Shown: positions 55,792-64,000 of the stretch, in pieces | Layout of the letters: every line of letters starts with the position of its first letter | Position numbering within the stretch: position 1 is the first letter of the stretch | Assembly: GCF_000147715.2 (NCBI RefSeq) | Contig: NC_017934.1 | Coordinates: forward strand, 1,612,001 to 1,676,000 | Reading direction: 5' to 3' | DNA length: 64,000 nt | Source of the DNA: Mesotoga prima MesG1.Ag.4.2 | GTDB lineage: Bacteria > Thermotogota > Thermotogae > Petrotogales > Kosmotogaceae | The notes under the pieces: generated by a model | What the model was told of the DNA's origin: nothing | The model's input: only the letters and a program-made list of their open reading frames with translations | Databases searched by the model: none | Position numbers and translations under genes: made by a program

Positions 55792-58302
55792 CTAGTCGCT
55801 TTCCCCAATCTTTAGAAGTATGTCATCCATTATATACGGATCCTCCTTACTACCGCCTCCGAAATGGTAGCTTTTAGGTTCCGGATAGATGTCCCGGTAA
55901 ACGGCTTCGATACCATCGAAATCCCAGGTTGTTATGTATACTTTGAATCCATTTAGGCTTTCTGGTCTCCCGATGGTTTCACCGGGAATCCTTAGTACTA
56001 CCTCGCTCTTCATCTTATTTGTCTGTACAAGAGGAGTTGGAGATATTGCTGTGCCGAATGACTTGGGGCCGCTTCCTTCTGCAGAATACGCAACAATCGA
56101 CCAACCGTTTGCAAAAATGAAATAATCCCAGTCAAGTCCTGCTGGCATAGTTGCATTCAAGAAAGGTAGGACCGTTGAGCCGGTTTTGTGGGGATCATCG
56201 ATGAATATCTGGAAAGTGACATGATCGAATCCGTTTTGTGGTCCCCACGTGTCAGTCAAGTCCTTGATTCTCATGTTAAGAGAAAGCGATGCTCCTATCT
56301 GTCTCAATTCAACTCCCAACAGGTCCATCTGATTCTTGAAAGAGATATCCGTTGGATACTCGTATCTTCCCTCCGGTCCTTTGTCGTCTCCTTCTGGATC
56401 GGAAAGCGAAGACAAGAGCAATTCCGGTATGTCGAGGACAACTGTATAGTCTTCACTGTAAATTGACTCCCTTTTCGTTCTTCCGTAAACTTTAAAGAGA
56501 ATCGAGTGAATTCCAGGATCGAACTTCGATATGTCCCACTCGTAAGACCACTGTCCATCTTCGATTTCTATATCTTCGGCCTCCTCAATCCTTGCATCAA
56601 AGATTATCCTTGCAGAAGAAGCTCCTGAGGCAGTTCCTGTGATCGTATATGTCGAAGCAATCTTCTGAGCATATTCTAGATTGGCAATGAACTGGATTTC
56701 GGGGGATTCAACCGACTGATATTCCTCTGAAGCCACGCCAACATATACTGAGCGGGGATTCATTGTCATTAGGAGTTTTCCGTCCTCATCTACCGGATAA
56801 CTTTTCGAAAGTGAGTTGAAGGTGTAAATTGGCTTGATTACCTGACCCTCAGCCAAGCCTGACTCCATGTTTGCTAGAATCCGCCGCTCACCAGCGGTAT
56901 TCATTATGACGTAGATTTTTTCGTTGTCATGCTCCAGGCTGTAAGCAAAGATCCCCGGCCCGTTGGGATCTGATTTCAGGACTTCAACTCTTCCGTATCT
57001 TAATGCAGGATGCTCAAGCCTGAGTTTGGCCAAATCGCTCGTGTACTTATACAACTCAGATTGCGTTTCAAAGTGGTTCAGTCCGCCAGATTGGAAGCCG
57101 TCTTCAAACATTGCCGCTCTTGTTTCAACGAAGCCCTGTTCCGTACCGTAATATACAACTGGTATCCCAGGAACAGTGAAGATGAAGGCCAGCGCCTGCT
57201 TGAGGCTTGCTAATCCCGCTCCCTTAAGAAACCTCTCCATATCATGATTATCTATGAAGGTTAAGAGTCTAGTATGGTCGAAATAACTCTGCCTTGTCTC
57301 GAGTCTGTACCCTAAATTGGCAGTAGGTTTTCCCTCCTTGAGAACACTTCGGAGCTCAATATTCAGAGGAAAATCGAGCATTGCATTCATGCCAGATTCG
57401 AAGAACTCCCCAATAACTCTTTCTCCAGTGTCTTCAAATGGGTCGCTTCTTACCCAGGCTTCACCAAATGTCAGGAAGTTCAATTTGCCGTTCTTGCTGG
57501 CGATTTCGTAAACACCTGACTCTCCATTCAAGAATTCCCTCCAGAATTCGTGGGGCACGTAGATCACGGTGTCTATTCTGAATCCATCGATGTCAGCCTC
57601 ATCTATCCAGAAAGTATAAGAATCCTTCAACGCAGAGATTACTGAAGGGTTTTCCGTGTTCAAGTCATCGAGTCCCGACATCTGATAGTTGAACTTCTGA
57701 TCCTGGTCGTTGAAATTTGATATGTCAGGTGTCCAGTGATAAATGTTCTCGTCTCTGTGCTCCACAAAATTGTTCAGAGAGAAAGGGTATTGCTCCGGAG
57801 AATCCGATGGAACGCTTCCCGAATTCATTTCAAATTCGCCGTCCACGAATCTAAAATAGTCACCCACGTGATTAGGAACTATATCCTGTATTACTAGCAG
57901 ACCTTTCTCATGGGCTTTTTCTACCAGCTCCTTATATAGAGCTATGTCGCCGAAATGTTCATCGATCCTTTTGAAATCTCTCGCCCAGTAACCGTGGTAG
58001 CCACCGTAGTTGACCCAAGGATTCCACCACTGGTTGGCAACAGGAGGCGTAATCCAGATTGCAGTCGCACCGAGTCCTTTGATGTAATCTAGCTTATCGA
58101 TTATTCCCTTCAAGTCCCCACCATTGTATCTTGAGTTATCACTACCAGCCTCTCCTAATCCCATGTCGTCGTTGGATGGGTCACCATTTGAAAACCGATC
58201 AATCATTAAAAAATAGACTACTTGATCCTCCCAGACAGCTGACGAAAGGCAGATTGGTGTTACGAAAAGCATTAATAGAAGAGCGATGAATACTTTCTTC
58301 AT
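55792..58302 (-). CDS. Exported GH13 alpha-amylase/pullulanase-type enzyme with C-terminal glucodextranase-like domain
   Basis: The 836-residue protein has a signal peptide. A GH13 barrel follows with DIVPNHVG (region I), DGFRIDTVIYV (nucleophile near 239), FGEAWV (acid/base near 281) and FIDNHDMERF. A C-terminal beta domain from about 640 (DPEGDDKGPEGRYEYP) resembles the glucodextranase/amylopullulanase C-terminal module. It should degrade starch or related glucans outside the cytoplasm. AGGAGGT precedes the ATG. The gene lies between DUF4258 and the nucleotidase in one direction. Confidence 0.9.
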   Translation of the reverse strand: MKKVFIALLLMLFVTPICLSSAVWEDQVVYFLMIDRFSNGDPSNDDMGLGEAGSDNSRYNGGDLKGIIDKLDYIKGLGATAIWITPPVANQWWNPWVNYGGYHGYWARDFKRIDEHFGDIALYKELVEKAHEKGLLVIQDIVPNHVGDYFRFVDGEFEMNSGSVPSDSPEQYPFSLNNFVEHRDENIYHWTPDISNFNDQDQKFNYQMSGLDDLNTENPSVISALKDSYTFWIDEADIDGFRIDTVIYVPHEFWREFLNGESGVYEIASKNGKLNFLTFGEAWVRSDPFEDTGERVIGEFFESGMNAMLDFPLNIELRSVLKEGKPTANLGYRLETRQSYFDHTRLLTFIDNHDMERFLKGAGLASLKQALAFIFTVPGIPVVYYGTEQGFVETRAAMFEDGFQSGGLNHFETQSELYKYTSDLAKLRLEHPALRYGRVEVLKSDPNGPGIFAYSLEHDNEKIYVIMNTAGERRILANMESGLAEGQVIKPIYTFNSLSKSYPVDEDGKLLMTMNPRSVYVGVASEEYQSVESPEIQFIANLEYAQKIASTYTITGTASGASSARIIFDARIEEAEDIEIEDGQWSYEWDISKFDPGIHSILFKVYGRTKRESIYSEDYTVVLDIPELLLSSLSDPEGDDKGPEGRYEYPTDISFKNQMDLLGVELRQIGASLSLNMRIKDLTDTWGPQNGFDHVTFQIFIDDPHKTGSTVLPFLNATMPAGLDWDYFIFANGWSIVAYSAEGSGPKSFGTAISPTPLVQTNKMKSEVVLRIPGETIGRPESLNGFKVYITTWDFDGIEAVYRDIYPEPKSYHFGGGSKEDPYIMDDILLKIGESD

Positions 58303-58321
58303 ACACTTAACCTCCTGAGTA

Positions 58322-58891
58322 TTAGATCAAAACGCTATCGAGAAATTCGCCAAGGCTCTTGACCCGGAGTCTGTGGTCTATATGTCTGTTGTACGGCCAG
58401 TCCATTATGTACGTATTGATCCCGTGATCAAGTAGGTTCTCTATGTGATGGGGGGCGTCGTCGACCGCGAATTCAATGCCAAGTACTTCGCATAGTTCGC
58501 CCTTTCTTGAACTGACTATTACCGAAACTGGTTGACCAATCTCTTCCTGAATCCATCTTTGAGATTGGGTCTGAACATTTCTCCCTTTGGTGGGAAAGCG
58601 AGAAGTAATGAAATAGACCTCATGCTGACCTTCGCCTATTAGTTCTCCTAATCTCCTAAGATCCTCATCGTTTGCGTATGAAGGTAGTGATTCGTAAAAG
58701 TTTGGTGTGTTTCTAATCCTTTCCCAGACCCTTTCTTCCATTTCAAGCGTCAAGTTGGGCACGCTTTTCCAGAAATCCCAGATCTTGACTTCGACTTCTA
58801 TCGGTACTTCATCATACATTTCATGGGCAATTCTAAGAAATGCAAGATTGAAGTTTGTGAGAATATCATCTATGTCTATCATGATTTTCAT
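58322..58891 (-). CDS. HAD 5'(3')-deoxyribonucleotidase-like protein (NT5C family)
   Basis: The 189-residue protein has the HAD motif IDIDDILTN (nucleophile and acid/base Asp). The later HAD segments VYFITSR and FAVDDAPHHI fit the NT5C/YqfW group. It should dephosphorylate nucleotides in the cytoplasm. GGAGGTG precedes the ATG. The gene starts a 6.7-kb co-directional run with GH13, DUF4258 and the two TPR-GGDEF genes. Confidence 0.82.
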   Translation of the reverse strand: MKIMIDIDDILTNFNLAFLRIAHEMYDEVPIEVEVKIWDFWKSVPNLTLEMEERVWERIRNTPNFYESLPSYANDEDLRRLGELIGEGQHEVYFITSRFPTKGRNVQTQSQRWIQEEIGQPVSVIVSSRKGELCEVLGIEFAVDDAPHHIENLLDHGINTYIMDWPYNRHIDHRLRVKSLGEFLDSVLI

Positions 58892-59023
58892 CGCTTCACC
58901 TCCGCATAGAAAAAGTATATATCATTCAAGTGTCTGTTCTAGTAATCACCAAAGTACTCTTGCAACTCTAATCGTCAATACCTGCCGTTAATTTGTTTCC
59001 GTTCATTCTGGATTCACCAAGCT

Positions 59024-59052
59024 TTGTCACCAAATGACGTTTGTGGGATAAT
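59024..59052 (+). promoter_or_regulatory. Promoter for the ABC ATPase-permease pair
   Basis: TTGTCA (59024-59029), 17 bp, GATAAT (59047-59052), 34 bp before the ATG. Confidence 0.75.
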
Positions 59053-59085
59053 CAAGACAAGGTCTTCTCTCAAGGAGGAAGAAGA

Positions 59086-59754
59086 ATGTTCGAACTCAAG
59101 GAAGTCGCACTGATATATGAAACAAAGAAACAAGCTCTGGCAGCGCTAAAATCAACAAACCTAATTATAGAACAAGGAGAAGAGGTAGGAGTTTTCGGCC
59201 CTTCCGGTTCAGGAAAGTCTTCCCTTCTCTTCATCATGAGTACTCTGAAAGAGCCAAGTCGCGGCGAAGTTAAATATGAAGGTAAGGAAATTACCGCTCT
59301 TACTCCATCGGCGAAGGCGGAACTAAGGCGGAAGGAGTTTGGTTTTGTCTTTCAGGAACACTTCTTGATTAATCATTTAACTGTGAGAGAAAACATCCTG
59401 GTTCCTATAAGAGATAAACGAGGAATCAAAAGGAGAGTCGAGGAGATTACTACTGCGCTTGGACTTGAAGACTTGCTGAAGAGGTTTCCTTATGAACTCT
59501 CAGTGGGGCAGAGCCAAAGGGTAGCTGTAGCGAGAGCTTTGATAGGAAATCCTAAGGTCGTTTTTGCCGATGAACCGACCGCTTCACTCGATGATGAAAA
59601 CGGTCGAAAAGTAATCAACCTGTTGAGATCTTACTGCTCGAAATCAGGAGCGACTCTAGTCCTGGTCTCTCACTCAGCGGAAATTATCGCTGATTTTAAG
59701 AGAAGGATCAAAGTTGAAAACGGGCAGGTATACGAGGATACTGTGAATGCTTAA
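59086..59754 (+). CDS. ABC ATP-binding protein (LolD/MacB type)
   Basis: The 222-residue ATPase has Walker A GPSGSGKSS, Q-loop FVFQEHFL, signature LSVGQSQR and Walker B VVFADEPTASLD. This is the LolD/MacB/FtsE branch, which works with FtsX-like permeases in lipoprotein release or efflux. AAGGAGGAAG precedes the ATG at 59086. An in-frame GTG at 59041 falls inside the promoter region. It overlaps the permease by 8 bp. Confidence 0.92.
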   Translation: MFELKEVALIYETKKQALAALKSTNLIIEQGEEVGVFGPSGSGKSSLLFIMSTLKEPSRGEVKYEGKEITALTPSAKAELRRKEFGFVFQEHFLINHLTVRENILVPIRDKRGIKRRVEEITTALGLEDLLKRFPYELSVGQSQRVAVARALIGNPKVVFADEPTASLDDENGRKVINLLRSYCSKSGATLVLVSHSAEIIADFKRRIKVENGQVYEDTVNA

Positions 59755-61921
59755 GTACATTTGGCTTTATTTCAGGAGAAGGCCCGGGAGAATTCTAGTC
59801 TTCATAATTGTTGTTGCTTTAGGAGTCGCTGTAAGTATCGTTTTGAGCTCGATATTTCTATCTTTTGGAGAGACCAGAAGCAGGATCTCGAAGATCAACG
59901 AAAACTGGATTACTGTGCAGTACCTTTCCGATACCGGTAGAAAAGAAGAGATCGATGACAGCCTCAAAGAGATTTTTGCAGACGTATCTGGCATTTCAGA
60001 TGTGATCCAGGTAGATATCGCTTATCTTGGTTACAATCTTTTTGGAAGCGCGAGAGCGAATTTTCCTGTTTACGGAATAAAGCAAACCGACATTGCACGG
60101 ATTTTGCAGGTGAGCCAGTCTTACATAGTCGACGGAAGGATTTTCTCCCCTAAAACAAATGAAATAATGGTTTCCGACTCGTTCTTAAAGGCCTCCGGAG
60201 TCGGCATAGGACTAGTATACGAGGAGATCTTCGAGACGGCGAGCACAGGGCTGTATAATGTTGTTGCTGCACTTAAAGGCCCTTCGGTTTTTGGAATCGG
60301 TCCGTCCGGGATTTCAGGAGGAAAAGGCGCTTATGGATTCATAGTGCTTTCGGAAAGAGGTTTTTCAATAGCGGTCGAAAGTGAGTTGAGGTCAAGAATA
60401 GCCGGTGAAGAACTCAAAGTAGGGGTTCAAGGTCCCATCTCTTCAAGAGAGAATATCGAAAGAAGTTATTCCGGTTATTACCTGGGAGTCCTCCTGTGCA
60501 ATCTCTGCGTTGCTCTTGTGTTTATAATTGGACTTACAATGCTTAACTCGGTCAGCATTCGTGAAAGAAGAAAGGAATACGGTATTCTAGCGGCAATTGG
60601 CCATTCACCAGCGAGCCTCGGTGCGAGACTTTTCTTTGAATCCGTATACCAGTGTGCCGCCGGTTGGATTATTGGTCTCTTTGCGGGAAGGATTCTTGTT
60701 TCATATCTAGAGACTCGATTTTTCGAACCCAACGGTCTGTTTGTCGGCGATATCTTTGTCTCTACGATATGGACGCTAGTTATTCCAGCAGTAACTGTTG
60801 TATTCACTCAAGTTTTGATCGGGAGTCACCTGAGCCGGGATCTTGTGGGACTTCTAAAGAGCTCGGAAAAGAAGAAAGGGATACTAAAGAATAGATTTAA
60901 GAACATAAGTTTGCCATGGCTTCGATTTCCGCTGAGAAGCGACGGCTATAGATCCCTATTTGTAAACATAATAGTTTTTGCCCTTCTCGTTACGCTCTTC
61001 GGATCATTGCTTTCCTCGCTTACCGATACTATCCGCGATAGTGGTCGGTTCTTCGATAGTTGTTCTTATGTCCAAACTATGGAAAGTGGTGATATTGAAC
61101 TGCCAGAAGAGATTGTTTCCCGATCCAGGGCTGTACTTCCCGCTTCACTTTTAAACCTAGATGTGAAGCTTATCTTTGGAACCACAGAGATCTTCATACC
61201 CGTTGTTTCATCGAAGGATTCAGAGCTTGTGCAGACACTTGTGGGAGATACTTCAGAAAACGCATTCTATGTCAGCAAGGGCCTGTTCGATCTAATAAAT
61301 AGCGGAGAGGTTAACGGCTATGGCAATTCTTCACCGGTTGTGCTTCCGTCCCTTTACGGTCTCTCCGGCATCGTTGTGGAACAAGAAGTCGCTGCCGAGG
61401 GGCTATTGATTTTTCACGCTGGAGATGATCTGGTTGAGGAAATCAGGTTATTTGCCTCTGAAGCCGGTGTAGCTGAGGTTGTAGATCGTCGCTCATTCGA
61501 AACTAAGATTCTCAAGGAGAGTCAGTTCATGAATCTCATAACCTCGATTATCATATATCTTCAATTCTTCGTAGTTGTCATTATTGCTGTTGTCACCGTC
61601 ACAAGGATAGTTCTGGGAAGACGAAGAGAGCTCGCTATTAGAAACATTATTGGTCAGGGAAGGGGTGAAATAGCTCTGCTGCTTTTTGGGGAGTTGATTT
61701 TAGTGCTATTTTCAGGAGCCACAATCGGGTTTATCCTGGGAACAATGAGCTGGAGTATATTTAAGGCATTTTTCCTGTCTGGAGTGTACATTTCATCATT
61801 CGTGGCAGCTAAGGTTTTTCTTAAAATCTTTATAATGATACTAATTGTCTTGTTTTCTGGTCTTGCGATGGAAAGGTATCTGATATCCAAGCAGGATCCT
61901 TTGTCGATTATCGAAAGATAG
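59747..61921 (+). CDS. FtsX/MacB-type ABC permease
   Basis: The 724-residue protein has an N-terminal helix and a large extracytoplasmic domain. FtsX-type helices follow (near 245-275 and 300-360), then a second external region and three helices at the C-terminus (from about 605). This eight-helix, two-domain layout matches lipoprotein or macrolide exporters. It is translationally coupled to the ATPase. The substrate is not known. Confidence 0.9.
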   Translation: MLKYIWLYFRRRPGRILVFIIVVALGVAVSIVLSSIFLSFGETRSRISKINENWITVQYLSDTGRKEEIDDSLKEIFADVSGISDVIQVDIAYLGYNLFGSARANFPVYGIKQTDIARILQVSQSYIVDGRIFSPKTNEIMVSDSFLKASGVGIGLVYEEIFETASTGLYNVVAALKGPSVFGIGPSGISGGKGAYGFIVLSERGFSIAVESELRSRIAGEELKVGVQGPISSRENIERSYSGYYLGVLLCNLCVALVFIIGLTMLNSVSIRERRKEYGILAAIGHSPASLGARLFFESVYQCAAGWIIGLFAGRILVSYLETRFFEPNGLFVGDIFVSTIWTLVIPAVTVVFTQVLIGSHLSRDLVGLLKSSEKKKGILKNRFKNISLPWLRFPLRSDGYRSLFVNIIVFALLVTLFGSLLSSLTDTIRDSGRFFDSCSYVQTMESGDIELPEEIVSRSRAVLPASLLNLDVKLIFGTTEIFIPVVSSKDSELVQTLVGDTSENAFYVSKGLFDLINSGEVNGYGNSSPVVLPSLYGLSGIVVEQEVAAEGLLIFHAGDDLVEEIRLFASEAGVAEVVDRRSFETKILKESQFMNLITSIIIYLQFFVVVIIAVVTVTRIVLGRRRELAIRNIIGQGRGEIALLLFGELILVLFSGATIGFILGTMSWSIFKAFFLSGVYISSFVAAKVFLKIFIMILIVLFSGLAMERYLISKQDPLSIIER

Positions 61922-61929
61922 GTGTAGAA

Positions 61930-62925
61930 ATGAGGTTTAGAGAACTGGTTAGCCCACCCGATGCTTATGAGACAGGTCCGTTGAACAAGATTACTGATCT
62001 TGAGGGAATAGAGGTAGGACATTTCACTTTGATTGAAGACGCGCCAAGATGTTTGCGTACCGGCATAAGCATCGTAAGGATTTCTGGGGTATATGGATCT
62101 CCGATTCCAGCGGCGTGCAGCGTTTTCAACGGTTATGGGAAATCGATGGGCCTTGTGCAGATAGAGGAGCTCGGGACTGTAGAGAGTGACATCTTTCTCA
62201 CAAATACTCTGTCGATAGGGGCTGTTCAGCAGGGAGCAGCGAAACTAGCACTTGAAGACAATCCTGAAATGACATCTTTAAATGTTGTTGTAATGGAGTG
62301 CAACGATGGGTACCTCAGTGATATTCGCTCATTATCTATCAGAGAAGAGATGGTATCTAAAGCTGTAATGGATGCAAGAAAAGACTTTGCTCTTGGTAGT
62401 TGCGGAGCAGGAACTGGAATGATCTGTTTCGGGTATAAAGGGGGAATAGGATCTTCATCCAGGATTATTGAATTCGATGGGAGGAAGTACACCGTCGGGG
62501 CGATTGTTCTTTCGAATTTCGGGAGGTCTTCCGATCTTAGAATACCTTCGCTAGAGTTGTCTAACGACAGTGGTAGTTCAGCTCAAGGTGCCGGATCCCT
62601 GATCATGATTCTTGGCACCGACCTTCCCTTGATGCCCCATCAGTTGAAGCGGGTCTCGCGACATATGAGTCTTGCCATAGGCTTGCTTGGGGCTCCCGGA
62701 CATCACGGAAGCGGTGATATCTCTCTTGCTTTCAGTACTGCGAGGGAGTACTCTTTGAGGGATCAGCGATTGATGAAAAATGAGAATACGATTAGCGAGA
62801 TATTCAGGGCATCCGCATGGGCCTGCGTTGAGGCCATAGTTGATTCGATGCTTTCTTCCGACAGTATGACTGGCTTCAAAGGATCGGTCAAATCTTTGAA
62901 GAGCGCAGTGATTCGCAAACCTTGA
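61930..62925 (+). CDS. P1 (DmpA-type) self-cleaving aminopeptidase-like protein
   Basis: The 331-residue protein has the DmpA/P1 pattern. TNTLSIGAV lies in the first half, with GSCGAGTGMICFGYKGGIGSSSR after it. The proposed self-cleavage site is AGS/LIMILGTDLPLMPHQLKR, where the Ser would become the N-terminal nucleophile. Family enzymes cleave peptides from the amino end. AGGTGTAGAA precedes the ATG, 8 bp after the permease stop. Confidence 0.88.
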   Translation: MRFRELVSPPDAYETGPLNKITDLEGIEVGHFTLIEDAPRCLRTGISIVRISGVYGSPIPAACSVFNGYGKSMGLVQIEELGTVESDIFLTNTLSIGAVQQGAAKLALEDNPEMTSLNVVVMECNDGYLSDIRSLSIREEMVSKAVMDARKDFALGSCGAGTGMICFGYKGGIGSSSRIIEFDGRKYTVGAIVLSNFGRSSDLRIPSLELSNDSGSSAQGAGSLIMILGTDLPLMPHQLKRVSRHMSLAIGLLGAPGHHGSGDISLAFSTAREYSLRDQRLMKNENTISEIFRASAWACVEAIVDSMLSSDSMTGFKGSVKSLKSAVIRKP

Positions 62926-63079
62926 AATTAATCTAGTTGAAGTCTGTCGAACACTTTGCGCGGTAACCTATTGATGCTAAGATTGAATATTCATTTATCG
63001 GGAGATGAAAATGAATGTTTAAAACTCGAGACCTAAAGTCGAATGAAGTTCTGGAGAAGCGTTCGGCAAGATTAGTTTA

Positions 63080-64000
63080 ATGAATATCGATGGCTACCGT
63101 GATTTCTTATCGCTTTTAAGGAACGGAATTATTCTGTGCGAGTTGACATTCGAGGGACGCTGCAAAGTGATCGATGCAAATCCAGCTGCGCTTGAAACTG
63201 AAGGTCTTACGAGAGAAGCTGCCATTGGAATGGACCTTGAACACTTGTTTCCTCCGGCCCGGGAATTCAGTGTAATGGACGGCGTTCGTAGAGTAAGCGA
63301 AACGGGCATTCCACTTCACATTGGATCGAAACATAATCCAGAAACAAGAAGCGAGATTTGGAGAGATGTATCGATTTCCAGACTTTCTTCAAATGTTATC
63401 GCCATTGTCTACAATGACTTTGACGAATCATCTGAAGCGAGGAAGGACCTGAAGAAGAGCAAATTAGAGCTAGATAGGCTGTTTTCAAACCTTCCCGGGA
63501 TTGCCTTCCGATGCAAGAACGACAAAGACTGGACTATGGAAGTTCTCAGTGGGGGATTGGTTGATCTTGCAGGCTATAGACCGGAAGAAATAATTGGAAA
63601 CAAAAAACTGTCGTATGCGGATCTCATCTTTTCGGAAGACAGGGAGAAAGTCTGGAAAAGCGTACAGGAGTCTTTTACCAGAGACGATCATTATGAGATT
63701 GAGTATAGAATAGTAACCAAGTCAGGCATTGTCAAACACGTACTGGAAAGGGGAAAAGTAATCAAAAACCCAGGTGAAGATCAGTCGTTCGTAGAGGGTT
63801 TCATCTCCGATATAACGGATCTTAAGGCTGCAAAGATCGAGATCGAAGAAAGCAAAGAAAGACTCGAAAACACTTTCAAGAGTACTGTAAATGCTCTTTC
63901 GAAGATCACTGAAATCAGAGATCCTTATACCTCTGGTCATCAAAGAAGAGTCGGACTCCTCGCTGAAGCCGTATCTAGAAAAATGGGACTTGAGAGAAAG
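63080..64000 (+). CDS. PAS-PAS-HD-GYP signalling protein, cut by window end
   Basis: The 307 codons visible include a first PAS (LRNGIILCELTFEGRCKVID) and a second PAS (LPGIAFRCKNDKDWTMEV, then GYRPEEIIG). A coiled coil follows, and then the start of an HD-GYP domain (ITEIRDPYTSGHQRRVGLLAEA). The HHExxDGSGYP segment lies outside the window. It probably degrades c-di-GMP. ATG at 63080 is the only start, with just a distant GGAG upstream. Confidence 0.85.
   Translation, partial: MNIDGYRDFLSLLRNGIILCELTFEGRCKVIDANPAALETEGLTREAAIGMDLEHLFPPAREFSVMDGVRRVSETGIPLHIGSKHNPETRSEIWRDVSISRLSSNVIAIVYNDFDESSEARKDLKKSKLELDRLFSNLPGIAFRCKNDKDWTMEVLSGGLVDLAGYRPEEIIGNKKLSYADLIFSEDREKVWKSVQESFTRDDHYEIEYRIVTKSGIVKHVLERGKVIKNPGEDQSFVEGFISDITDLKAAKIEIEESKERLENTFKSTVNALSKITEIRDPYTSGHQRRVGLLAEAVSRKMGLERK

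Overview
The window looks like a stretch of chromosome from a member of the Thermotogota, most likely a Mesotoga/Kosmotoga relative. This is inferred from gene content and not from a database match. The pointers are an AT-leaning genome with strong Shine-Dalgarno sites and frequent GTG/TTG starts, ruvC directly upstream of a PolC-type replicase, many GH13/GH31/GH36 glycosidases, an outer-membrane-like protease, and abundant c-di-GMP proteins. No insertion sequence, prophage, CRISPR array or other mobile element was seen.

Layout. Positions 1-4152 carry an rRNA operon on the minus strand: consensus promoter, leader, complete 16S, a ~104-nt spacer without tRNA, and a 23S cut off by the window start. 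Positions 4214-8671 hold htpX-lemA, a HAD phosphatase, a DUF2207-like membrane protein and a glutaredoxin with a CsoR/CstR-like operator. Positions 8738-21865 are mainly carbohydrate metabolism: galK, a Gfo/Idh/MocA oxidoreductase, a trans-sulfuration PLP enzyme, GH36 alpha-galactosidase, a GH13 lipoprotein coupled to a DMT transporter, a large secreted metallopeptidase/barrel protein, and GH31 alpha-glucosidase. Positions 21956-30240 hold an SCP2/DsrE/LUD/acylphosphatase cluster, an HD phosphohydrolase, surE-def-fmt-HMA-like, tRNA-Leu, a DinG/XPD-like helicase, comF and tRNA-Gln.

Positions 30299-33454 encode two GT4 glycosyltransferases and a flippase-like membrane protein, probably for glycolipid synthesis. 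Positions 33826-36632 hold a P-loop NTPase whose 3' end overlaps an antisense tRNA-Cys, an unidentified structured ncRNA candidate, a secreted thioredoxin-fold protein and a 12-cysteine exported protein. After tRNA-Asp, 37482-45715 carries ruvC, polC, a divergent sliding-clamp-like protein, an ABC ATPase with degenerate motifs, and a Cys-nucleophile alpha/beta hydrolase.

From 46018 to the end the window is rich in signalling: an SBP-PAS-GAF-GGDEF-HD-GYP receptor, two tandem TPR-GGDEF cyclases, a DUF4258 membrane protein, a large exported GH13 enzyme, a nucleotidase, an ABC export/lipoprotein-type pair, a P1 peptidase and a truncated PAS-PAS-HD-GYP protein. All three GGDEF proteins keep the catalytic motif and the RxxD inhibitory site, so this is a local c-di-GMP synthesis and breakdown hub next to sugar-polymer degradation.

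The most unusual items are the clamp-like protein after polC, the structured RNA at 34552-34745, the Cys-rich protein with its thioredoxin-fold neighbour and a possible CTG start, the CsoR/CstR-like operator before the glutaredoxin, and the protease/barrel fusion.
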